From Cyathus striatus (lineage: Eukaryota > Basidiomycota > Agaricomycetes > Agaricales > Nidulariaceae): a stretch of DNA of 64,000 nt. This document shows, in pieces, positions 23,603 through 34,743 of the stretch; position 1 is the first letter of the stretch; each line of letters begins with the position of its first letter. The position numbers and the translations under genes are program-made. The notes under the pieces are model-generated. The model had not been told where the DNA came from. It did not search any database and saw only the letters and a program-made list of their open reading frames with translations. The DNA lies in assembly GCA_025738555.1 (NCBI GenBank), contig JAOVFP010000002.1:2418001-2482000 (forward strand). Reading direction: 5' to 3'.

Positions 23603-25010
23603 ATGTCTATCCACGCTGTACAACAACCTCGAACATCTTTTTCTAATTTCCCCAGTGACCACATCTTTAGCGCAGAGTTCATGTTGATTGGTGGTTTACC
23701 GATGCTGACATTACAACGCTCCAAGATCGATAAAATATATTGCACCGAAATAGTGGTTGCTGAAGCCCTGTATATACGAAGAAAACAGCTGGGGAAGGGA
23801 TCTTTCGGAGTTGTCGACCTTTACGAGCGTCGCGCCGGATCTTTGGACATGCCGCTTGGGCTCGCAGTAAAATCGATGGACAATTCCAGCCTGAATTTAT
23901 CTAAAACAGAGATTGATATTTCTCGTGCATTGGGATTATACAAACCGCAATGGACGACAAATATTCTGGCTGGATATACCTCCAGTGCAGGAGCGTTTAT
24001 AGTAATGGTACGCTCAGATCCATGGCGACTTTCGCGTTTCATCTTTAAGTTAAAGTGCTGCATGTAGGAATACTACAGAAATGGCACTCTTTTCGATATA
24101 CTGGACATAAGACTTCCTAGACCAGAATTATACATATATCTTGCGGAGATGGTACGCCGTATTATAGCACTCAGACGTAACTAGACATACCTGACCATCT
24201 TTAGATCACGGCCGTACATTTTCTTCACCAGCGAGGCATTATACACCGCGACATAAAACCCGAAAACATCCTCATTGGGTCTGACAACCATATTAGACTT
24301 GGCGATTTCGGACTTGCTCGCCATTTTACGCTACCTAGTAGAGACATATTGTATAATACCCCCGAATGGTCCGCCTGGACTGAAGTTTACCTTGTGCACT
24401 CAATGAGGGTCGCACATGGTTTAGGACCTCTGGATAAATTTCCACTTCTATGGGCACGTTCAAACCCCTGGACGGTTGAGAATGAAATCGCGGGAACCGT
24501 TCCCTATAGTCCACCCGAGGTTCATCGAGGGGAGAAATACAGTTTTGGGGTTGACTACTACTCTATTGGTGTGATCACACACGTCATTCTTACGGGGGAC
24601 TATCCATTCGCCGACGTCGGCAAGATAGATGCGGAGCCAGGTAGCAACGAGCACCGTGTTCCGAAGCTCTCGACAGACAAACTAAAGATTGAAGAAGTAG
24701 ATTTTATCAAAAAAGCAAGTCACTGGTTAACCTTTGTCTTTTGTAATCACTGTGTACTTACGATATATCTTCTGACAGATGCTCGCATTGAATCCGGAAG
24801 AGCGACTCGACTACGAGGAAATTATTAAACATGATATGTTCCGTGGACTGTATGTTTACTTTTAGTTGTCGGTTCCAAGACATATTAAATTTCATTCATT
24901 CATACAGTAAATGGGATGCAATCGCGTCACGTCAATATCCAGTTATACGGGGAACATGGCTAAACTGGACAAATAGGTTGCGAGCAGAGGGCCGCAAATT
25001 CCAGGACTGA
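23603..25010 (+). CDS. Protein kinase 2 of the local cluster (canonical HRD/DFG)
   Basis: Five exons (23603-24007, 24068-24151, 24205-24714, 24779-24849, 24908-25010) give 390 residues, nearly all kinase domain. Visible are LGKGSFGVV near residue 64, [14 protein letters not shown] near 175, [10 protein letters not shown], and GTVPYSPPE. The APE motif appears as [20 protein letters not shown] and a C-terminal lobe ending [19 protein letters not shown] follow. Between DFG and the APE region lies an unusually long insert (WSAWTEVY to [10 protein letters not shown]), shared with kinases 3 and 4. No signal peptide or membrane helix is seen. The intron at 24715-24778 starts with GCAAGT rather than GT. 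Reading it as a GC-AG intron restores the exact family junction. This is the most canonical kinase of the four, and likely active. Confidence 0.85.
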
Positions 25011-27044
25011 CTTTCAGAGCGCTTCATATTTTCGACTAAATGTTTCTCAATTTCTCACCTACTACTTGGATGTCAAGATTATATTCTTCATCACGAAGTT
25101 CTCTAGTCAGCACTCATGTGGTTATAGTCTGCAAAATCTCATTGCTCGCTTTTACACTAATACCTTGCTAATACCGATTTTCGCCCGATCTTAATGATTT
25201 TATTTATGTTGTGACCCTACTTTACTCTATATTTATTGAAGGGATTACATAGTTGAGTCAGTAGTAGTGCTCTAGACTCTTGCAAATTGTAACTTACATA
25301 AATGTAACGTCTACTTACTACTAAGTAGTGAACTAGTGACATTTTTTAAACCTCTTACGATTTATCTAAGCTTTCGAAATGTCACTGAACGATTAACGAG
25401 TTATGCAAGAGTTATGGGTGACTTTGAAGATAGAATAAGGTAAGTACTTCTTCAAATACTTATTTGCTATTTATATAACAAATATTTGGTTTTACTGGTG
25501 TTGACGACAAAGGTAAACAAAGGTGGTTCAACCAATGACCATCTGCGTCAGACTTCAGTGGTATCCACGTGGCACGTCCTTAACATAAGTACCTGCTTCC
25601 TCCTGACTAGGGTTCCTTACTTGTATTCATCTTCATCGGCCTGAACAAGACATGGCTAATTACAAGCACATTGATATGGGCACACCAGTGCACTAAACGC
25701 AGGGGAACGAAACTTCACGTTGGAACTTGGTTGGAACTTGGCATTAAGCTGGCACCAAAGCTTACGATAGCAGACGGTTGGCAGACGGTACTCGAGAGCA
25801 TCACGGCTTTGGTGATGACTTGGTGAGATATTTTCCTCTTCCTGAAGGCTGGGGCTTACGACTCCGCTGCGGAAACTAGTGGTTACGCGTGTGCATTCGC
25901 AATGCCTCAATACCGGGCCCGAGCTTAGAAGTTTGCCTTCAACTGCTCAGAAAGATTACAGTTCTCTTCGAAGATGACGTGGCATGACAATATACCTACT
26001 ATATACCTAGATTTACTTACGCAGCCCTGGTCCGCAGTACTTATCTTGCATAGATTCAATATAGTTGCGCGTCGGATGAAGATTCTCCAAATGTTACTTA
26101 CGATCCTTTCATCTACAAGTTTATGATACGCGAACCCGGACACCAGAATCTACTTTTCTGTGCAATGCTTTGGCATGCAATGTAATCCCAAAGGGCTGGT
26201 CGAGTAGTCCCGGTTTAGAGCACTTGTGTCGTCAGTGAGCAGTTTGAAGATATCAGTCAATGTACACCACCTCATTGCTTTCAGACGTTTCTTCTTAATC
26301 TGGTGCATTCTCTACCACGAAGGTTCCACAAGTGTCAAGAGCAGGACAGCCAAAGTACACGTACGCAAGCATCCACTCGAAATTGCTATCGGCGCTATCA
26401 TTGTGGATAGTTATGTTGCCGGTTCCACCGATTACTTGTGCCTTTGCATGCGTGGTGTCTTCTAATTGCTCGGATGCTCCGCATCGCTGTCGTACGCACT
26501 GTGACTGTATCGAAATGCGAGCACCCATTCATTGCGTCTCCTGCCTTATTAGAATGAACAACATTACCTTTTCCTTTGGACAAGAAAATATGTCTCTTCC
26601 CTATATCAGGCGATGTAGGGGTCAGAGCAGGATGCAGGATGATGCTTTGGGGACGATTAATCCTAGTTGTAGGCCCAGGCCTCTGTCCTGCGGTTAGTTT
26701 CAGATTTCAATAGGACGAGTAATGCCGTGGGAACTCCCGCCGATTAAAGGATTTGAGTGCTGAATGGCACCGTCCTTCATCTTCCTTCTGAACTTGTCAA
26801 TTCGCTCACCCTTCCTCTCCGCTCTTCTGTCAGCAAGACTCCTCTATCCTCGCATCGCTACATCTAACTTCTCTTCGCAAGAGAAGCTACCAGGCTCCAA
26901 CTTCGTTGGCGCGTATACGCTGAGCTTTTCCCGTCCTCCTACCCCCGCTTCTTACCCTACCTCGCCACCCCAACTTCTCCCTATTGGAGAAGCTACTTTG
27001 ACTTGTATATCAACAAGTTATTATCCTCTGCTACAGCGTCCAGA
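25011..27044. other. Intergenic region between kinases 2 and 3
   Basis: About 2 kb. Open frames near 26230-26700 on both strands are short and unconvincing. No repeat, tRNA or transposase signature was recognised. The last part contains the kinase 3 promoter and leader. Confidence 0.4.
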
Positions 27045-30000
27045 ATGTGGAACACTGTAGTGTTCATTGTAGCTTTCGCTATATCGGTGTACATTTATAG
27101 CGAGCCTGCACCCCACCTCCATTCACCCCCTTCGACCATGATCACTACGACCACGACCAAGTTCCAGGTTGCTCATGAAGCCTGTCTTATCTCTGAACGG
27201 CCCTTGCATGAACTCACTTCGCATCTGGTCTGTCCTCTTATCCCGTCGAACTCTTCAAGCACCTGCCAAGAAAACCTTCCATTCTTCTTAGACGGTTACG
27301 AAACTGGCAATATTCTTGACACTGCATTCTCGTCATCCACTGCAGCGTCAGCCACCGTTTCTGGCGTTTCCGCCGCTATTCAGCAATCCACTGTCTCACT
27401 TGCTACTGAGCAATCTACTATTTCCATTGCTATTCAGAAATCCACTGCTTCGAATGCTACTGAGCAACCTACTGCTTCGCATGCTACTAAGCATCCTCAA
27501 GCACTTACACAAGCACTTGGTTCGGAAGAAACAAAAACGAAGGTTTTGACTGAGGAAGAAGACTCTTCAGCGACAAGAGCGACGTCAGCACCCCAGTGGC
27601 CCCACATATTCCAGGAGCCAACCCCCCGCCCTGGACTCTCCAGTGCGACTTGGTTACTTCATGCTGTCGAGGCAACATACGATAAGTGGCCGTGGTTCTT
27701 TATATTAACGCGGTTTAGGTCTTTTATTTATAATATTATTACGGGGTCTTCTCCTACGCGAACCATACCCATGTACATTTCACCGACGCCATCCACTGCT
27801 GAGTTCTCGTCATCCCCAGCTGACAGAGCATTCAGCATTTCGGTCCAAGTGGTCATTACGTTGTGGTTTGCTCTCGTCGGTTTAGCGGTGGCCGCAACAT
27901 GTGGTCGGTTCGTTGAGAATATCAGCAGGTGCAGGCGTGTAGATGATGCAGCAGGTATTCAAGACGAGGTGAAAGAGGACATGTGCGTGGATGGTGAGCC
28001 CTTTGCTGACATTCCACACTTCAGTGATACTGACGTCTCTTGATGGTTCAGGTTACGACTCTGAGGCAGAGGTCGCCCATTTGTGCCTTACCGGACTGAC
28101 TCAATCTTGTAAGCCTAAAACTTACTTCCTCTGGTTTCTTCTCTGACTTGTCCGCCCAGTCTTGGTACATGTGCACGTCTATCGTTCTGTCTCAGTGCAA
28201 GCGGTTGTCCCTTACACGTCAGTGAGCGTACAGATCGTGTTGCCCACCAGGAGATCGATTGCTATCCAAGTCTGCGCACCGGAATCTGTTACCTACAGCG
28301 ACAGTATGTGCTTTAGTATCAGCTCGTGCATCTTCTAACATCGGATTCGTTTTGTTGTAGAACAAACACAGGCATCGACTCGTACCGCTTCTACTAGAGT
28401 AGTGACTTCCGTTACTGAGACAAGCGAACGTGCCAGCGTTTCGACAGCTGGTATGTTCATCGTGTTTTTTCTACAGATTCTGGCATTGATTGCTGCCGTT
28501 TAATACAGCACATGTCACTAAGGCTCCTCTAGATCCTGGTGAACTGGTTGATACCATCCAGCCGCCCATCGAGGTCGTTCACGCCACCACGCCCCCAAAT
28601 CCTTCGGAGTGGGATTCCTCCCACGGTATTCACGAGGCCCCAGCTCCAGCTCGTACGGAGATATGGGAATATCTCCCAAAGTCCGCTCACCATTCGATGG
28701 TCGAGGGCGCGGGCATTAACCCTAGTTTTGGAATAGGAGATTTCGTACTTCTCTCTTCTAAAGGTTTTGCCCATGAGACTCCTGTTGAAGAGCCCGTCTT
28801 CACCGATGCTCGACCTGCACCAGTGCTAGGAGACGATCACAACCACCCTATTCCAACCTTCGGGTAAGTTCTTCGCGATTGAGGACTTTAATCAGTAGTT
28901 GATTACTGTGTATTTAGCTACGATTTTCGCTGCCCCACGTACTCAGATCATCTAGCGGATAAGTCTTCCGCGTTTAAGCATCAAGGGGCGCTCATCGCGC
29001 GTCAACATTCATTTGTTGACGACAATGTGGGTGTCGACCCGAGGTTGCTGGAAGGACTTCCTACAGCGGAGTGCGTTTTTCTTTTATCTTATTTATTGAG
29101 AAGTCCTCTGATGGTCGCATGTGTAGGGCGTTATCAGAATGTTCATCTACCTACCTGACGGACATGGAGGAGCTCTCGCAGCGCAGCCAGCCGATAGCAT
29201 CGACAACGTTCACCCCCTTGTTGTTGGGCGAGTTCGACGTAGCCACCCGTACTAGGGATTATTTTACGGTTGCACCCAACAGCTCGACATTTTCGGACCG
29301 GGCTATCGTCCTGAAAAAGATGGTGGAGGTGGGGCACGCCGATCAAGAGGGGCGCTGGCAATGTGCGTTCGCCGGTGTAGAGGCAGCCGCAACTTATATC
29401 CGAGAAGGTTTCCTCGGACGAGGTGCATTTGGAACTGTAGAAAGCTACACCCGTTTTCGCGGCGATGAGCGTATTACCAAGGTTGTCGCTGTTAAGCGTA
29501 TGAAGATTTACGGGGACGCGGAGAAGACTGCGGCAGAGGAAGAGATCAACTTGGCTAAGGCGATGAACCTGTCTCCTTGGGTTTCTGGATGTCTCGGTGG
29601 CTTTATCACTGGTGGCGAGGCGATTATGGTCATGGTGCGTTATTATTATTTCTATTCGAGTTTCCAATTTTGTGAGGGCTTATTTGTTTCATTCAGGAAT
29701 TATACCATGGGGGGACGCTGGCCGATAAGCTGCGACAACTTCATGGATTTTTCCCTAGAGATCTGGCTAAGGCCTATCTCGCAGAGCTAGTATGTCGTCT
29801 TCCGGTCGATCTGTGTAATAAATAATGTATTAACCCGCTTCGTTACAGGTAATAGCTGTCCATTTTTTGCACCAGCAAGGAGTCGTCCATCGCGATCTCA
29901 AGCCGTCGAATGTTTTTATTGGATCCGACGGGCACGTTCTCATTGGTGATCTCGGCCTCGCTCACCGTTTCTATCCTCCTTCTGAGGACCTCCTTTCATC

Positions 30001-30817
30001 GTCGAAGTACGAAGCATGGACAATCCTTTATGAGGTAAACATGGAACGGCTGGCTGGGGGTCATGCGACATTAGACGCCTTTCCACTCCTGTGGGCATAT
30101 TGCAATCCTTGGACACTGACTGAGCGGTGTGGAACAGCCGTCTTTGCGGCTCCTGAGGTTATGAGAGGGGAAAATTACAGCTTTGGTTGTGACTTTTACG
30201 CCATTGGTGTAATGGCTCATCTTTTCCTCTCCGGCATGTCCCCGTTCCATGATGAGCAGGAAATTCGTGAGCACCCTGGTGACGTGCGCTACAGGTACCT
30301 TGTACTGTCAAAGGATCTGGCCCAGGACGATAGGCATTTTATCTCGGTGGTAAGAACCATTTTCAAGACCGGGTTTCATCGTCTTATCATCTTTCTTCTG
30401 CATAGATGCTAGCACCGAGGCCAGAAGATCGGCTGGACTACGCGGACATACGCGGACACCCATTCTTTCACGATATGTATGGTTTTACGATATTGGCTTG
30501 TAAGGTATATTCTAACGTCACTTCTATGTCACAGAGACTGGGTCGCCGTCGAGTCCAAGGAAAAGGTGCCCCCTCTTGACTTTTATGTGAGGGTTCTTAA
30601 AGCCGAGCGAGATAAAGCCAATGCTCCGCATCTACCTCCCCTTAGTCTTGGGAGTACCTTCAACAAGCCTTCGTCTTCTTCATCGTCAGCTTCGCCAGTG
30701 TCCTCGTCCTCTTCATCTTCGCCGGTGTCCTCATCCTCTGCATCTTCGCCGTCTTCGTCATCTTCACCTTTGCCGCTCCCGTCCTCGTCATCTTCGCTGT
30801 CCTCTAGCTCTTCATGA
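27045..30817 (+). CDS. Protein kinase 3 of the local cluster: receptor-like transmembrane Ser/Thr kinase
   Basis: Eleven exons: 27045-27993, 28052-28108, 28160-28303, 28361-28450, 28509-28863, 28918-29070, 29127-29634, 29697-29789, 29849-30349, 30406-30476 and 30535-30817. They fit in phase and encode 1,067 residues. The N terminus MWNTVVFIVAFAISVYIYSE looks like a signal peptide or anchor. Next comes a Ser/Thr-rich ectodomain with degenerate STxSxATEQ-type repeats around residues 105-155. A hydrophobic helix follows at about 267-288 (VVITLWFALVGLAVAATC) with a basic stop. After a long linker, the kinase domain starts near residue 675: LGRGAFGTV, VAVKRM, HRDLKPSN, DLG instead of DFG, FAAPEV. 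The activation-segment insert is shared with kinases 2 and 4. The protein ends in a tail of more than 50 Ser-rich residues. The inferred topology is ectodomain out, kinase in. The ligand is unknown. Confidence 0.8.
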
Positions 30818-31016
30818 GCTTGATGTATTGCTTCTGCTGTCCTCTTTATGATCTGCCCTGCCTGCTGTGTTCCCTAAAAGAGTCTACCCTAACCTCCAAG
30901 TCCCGCGCCGCCCCCCCAGCGCGAACCTTTACCCAGCTCCCTCGTACAGAAGCCTGCAAGTCTCTTCTTGGAATATACGTCGTCCCAACAGCCCGGCCCC
31001 TTTGCATTATATTTAG

Positions 31017-31162
31017 TTGTTATTTTGTTTACGAACGGACGCCACTTTTAGGGCGCTTTGCTTTGCTTATTTGTTTACTGCAGACCCAATTGTTATTTAG
31101 TCTACGAACGGACGCCACTTTTAGGGCGCTTTGCTTTGCTTATTTGTTTGCTGTAGATCCAT
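31017..31162. repeat. 73-bp direct tandem duplication (two copies)
   Basis: Copy 1 (31017-31089) and copy 2 (31090-31162) share a nearly identical core of about 47 bp (31030 and 31103 onward) and a few differences at the edges. Confidence 0.75.
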
Positions 31163-32367
31163 TCGATTTTTTCTTTGTATATTTGCTTTGTGTTTCAATT
31201 TATATCTGCATTTTACTGGAGTCTGGTAGTGGTTACATTCCACTGTATGACTTTACAACAAATTCCAACCATTGTAGATGCAGATACAAGGGTGAATCGC
31301 ATGATTTCCAGAACTCTGTCGTTGGTGCACAAGAACACGCAGACAATATAATATACCAGAAGAACTACACTAGAATTAGGATGATAAATAGTGGTAGGCT
31401 ACTGAGGCTCCCGCGAATTGGGCCAACCATCGACAGTTCCTATAATGAGAGAGCCAGGTCAAAAACTGATAGGCGAACGTAAGAGCAAATGCGTACCTGA
31501 TGCAAATCACCGTCAAGACAAGTAGTAAACGCAAATACAACTGCACGAAGCAGTTAGGGGTGTGGAAAAAATTATCGGTTGAAAAACCGGCAACTAAATC
31601 ATAACGAAAAATGAACATGAGGTAAACAGTTACATATGTGGCCTTCAGTGCTCCTGACAGTCTTGTGGTGCATCCTTGAAGGAGAAATCGAGCCGGCTTG
31701 AAGTGGACTTCAGTTAAATCGACTTGGTTGAGTGAGAGTACATGCGTCCGAAAATGTTCGTTAAGGAAGGCGTCGGATGAGAATTGCGCATCATAATAAG
31801 AGGCCTTGAAGTACTTATCCAATCAAGTCGGCTTGTGGACGAGTGTGACTATAAATGAACTGTCAGCCCTGTCAGCCACAAGTTGAGAGAGACGAGCTAT
31901 AGGCTTAAAACTGGGTCGGCTGTAGCCTTGAACCTGGCTATATGTGCGTGAATGAAGTGAATGAAAGAAGGAAGGCGAGGACGTACTTTTGCAGGGACCT
32001 GGAAGTTCTCATTGACACCACCAAAATAACGTTAGCCTCGCGACGGCGGTGAGCGAGGAACGGAGTAGACGGAAGAGTCGAGATAGGATACTTAATACTA
32101 GTGACTATGAAAGTATATGGTCAGCCACGGACGACAGGTAATGTGAACGCACGACATTCCCCGAAGAATAAAGCTGTCGTAGGCCAGTGTACCAAATAAT
32201 GGGTGAGTAGGAATAGACAGTGGTACATAAAGCATAGGTAGATAATAGATTAAGCATAGATAGATGAGAGTAACCAGATAGATGGCGGGAATAGATAAAA
32301 GCAATAGATGAGAGCATTAGATCAGCAGTAAATGAAAGCAGCAGAAATAGATTTAAGCAAAAATATA

Positions 32368-32465
32368 GATGAGAAAGATGAGGGCGAGTAAGAAGATGAG
32401 GGCGAGGAGGAAGATGTGAGTGAGGAGGAAGATGTGAGTGAGGAGGAAGATGAGGGCGAGAGAGC
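32368..32465. repeat. Purine-rich microsatellite-like tract
   Basis: Repeated GAGGAAGATGTGAGT and GATGAGGGCGA units form a G/A-only-rich strand of about 100 nt, preceded by degenerate AGATAGATGAGAG repeats. Confidence 0.6.
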
Positions 32466-34743
32466 TTAAAGAGGATGATAGAATGAGGATGGTGGTGGTA
32501 GTTGGAAAGAAAGGCGTATTTACTAATTCCTGGTCTTAAATACCTTCAACTGCATTTCGTCATCAAATTACCGGAATGACGGAACTCGATCGGACTGATC
32601 GAACTCAACTTTGTTCAGAAGGACATTGTCACGTGACCGTGATTTACTTGCAACCCAAATAATTCCAATTTGAAGTTTGAACGCGATGGCAAGCCGCAAC
32701 AAGCTGACAACAAGGATTTTGAAAGTCGTTTGAAAGCTTCGTCTATCGTTTAGTAGCTCGGTAGTAATGATGCACCCTACACTGGGATCAACAAGACAAT
32801 GTAAGTACTACTAAGCTGATGGATAGTATCTGCTTTTCCATTTCGCGCATTGCTAGAATCCGATAGAGTCCCAGGTTGGTCCCAGGTGCAAGGCGAGTCC
32901 GAGTCGTACACCTAAATCCAGTCTTACGCTCCCCTCCCGACGAACGGCAAGAGAAGTATTTATCCAGCTGGAGAATGAACATCTGTATCATCAGTCAGTG
33001 AGCCCATAATACATAAGATGGGCAAACCGGTATTCACCTTTTCTGCATCTCTCTTTTCGCCTTGGACGCTCTACTGGAGAATCCAGTCTGCGCTGCAGTG
33101 CAATCTCCGGTTCCATGAAGGACATCGACTGGAAAAGAACCTGCATCGGCACGGCCCAACGAGGAAAGCGTCAAACTTGAGAGAAAAGCACTTATATTCC
33201 TCGATACGGTTTAATATATATGTACATCTCCCACCATAAGGCTACAGTAGAATGACCAGCCATCTATCGCTAACAATAGGGCTATGAGCTCCTCTGCCTT
33301 TTCCTGAAGTCACAATGTTGATGACTTACCGTATTCTCATTATTGACCCCTTCAATGTTCAACTTTCACCCCCCAATCGCCACAAGCAACTCAAGCTCGA
33401 GTCTCCATCGAATACAAGTATAGTGAATGTGCACATCTCGGGGTGAATCTTAGTCTGCAATGGCTGCAAGGTCTTAAGGACTTAAATGGCGGGCGTTGAG
33501 GTCAGAGGGGTTGCTGCTGAGGGTGAAGGCCGCATCCAATGTGCAACATTTGTGTGCACCGTGTATCGAAACGGCCCCACTTCGATTCTCCAGAGTCCAA
33601 TTCCTGAGTCGAGGGTTTCAATTACCTGAGCATTGTACTTGTGAAGTCCTCGCGAGAAAGGGGATAGAGCTGGAGTTGTTGAAGGTTGTTGTGAAAGAAG
33701 CGATGTTTCGCCTTGTTTCGTTCGCTCAGGACAAAAAAGGTCGCGGAGACTTGGCGGGGACCTACGTTGACCGGCCTTTTCAACCTTACCAACCAGTCAC
33801 TAGTCACTGCCTAACATCCCGTCAACACATCTTGCAAGCATCGAACAAAGTCTTTGAACAACACGATAGGGTGTCCACGACACAGACACAGACCACGCAC
33901 AATCTCCGGATTCCGGACAGACGCGATGTGTTCTTACGGTCAGCACGCTCTGTATTGTAAGAAGCTTCAGTTTTTCTTTCCCTTCACCTGCTATATGTGT
34001 TGAGTGTTGAGCAGACAGCAGCAGCATATTCATTGTACGCCAGGCAAGATGCAGATCGCCAGTCGCTGCGTAAATTGCTCTCTTACAATTAAATTCAAAC
34101 ACAACATTCTAAAGCTCTCTCTCGTCTATCGACGATCTGTGGATACTTAACGACTTGCTCCTGACATATAATTCCAAGTCGTTCAATCTCCTGCAGTGAT
34201 CTCCAACTGGTACTTTGAAGGAGGGCAGGGAGGTGGGAACGACGAGAAGGCGGAAATGACATGTCTTTCGGAGACGGGTTGTCAACAAGGCAGAAAGCCG
34301 CGCTCGTGTCGCATGGAACACGATGATATGTAGGAACCAGCAGGGTTATGAACTACCAGAGTCGACGGGGCCCTTTGTTTCCATCAAAGCACTCGTTGTT
34401 CTCTTGCACAGCAGCGGATTCGTCTCTATGATCTCAGCCTTCAGTGAATTACAACCTGTGGGCGCGTTTACAACAGGAGCCCACATGTTATTGTTAACAA
34501 GCTACTTCGGCCTTTCTTGTTGTGCAGAAATGTGGCGCGCCTACTATATATCACCAAGACATTCGCAAGTTTCAACCACTCATCTAAACACATCATCTCC
34601 AACGGACTCCCTTCGCTCTCATAAAGTTGTGCCTCCGTCCTCGTCCAATCCTCCTGCAGCACTTCTATATCTCTCTGTTCTGTCATATTGCAGTACCGGT
34701 CGTCCCTTCCTCATAATTCATGCAGAAGGCATAGTGGTTCACA

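Larger units (their letters stand above)
30818..34743. other. Gene-poor region between kinases 3 and 4
   Basis: About 3.9 kb with no convincing gene. It contains a 73-bp tandem duplication (31017-31162) and a degenerate AGATAGATGAGAG-type tract (about 32230-32360). A purine-rich GAGGAAGATG tract follows (about 32368-32465). Open frames at 30814-31482 and 33496-33960 have no recognisable motif or splice context. Confidence 0.45.

Noticed and set aside
26220..26700. Possible small secreted Cys-containing gene between kinases 2 and 3
   Set aside because: Frames exist on both strands but no signal peptide, consistent Cys pattern or splice joins could be established.
30814..31482. Plus-strand frame of about 220 codons after kinase 3
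   Set aside because: It spans the 73-bp tandem duplication and has no domain or splice support.
33496..33960. Plus-strand frame of about 150 codons
   Set aside because: No motif, no promoter or intron context; likely chance.
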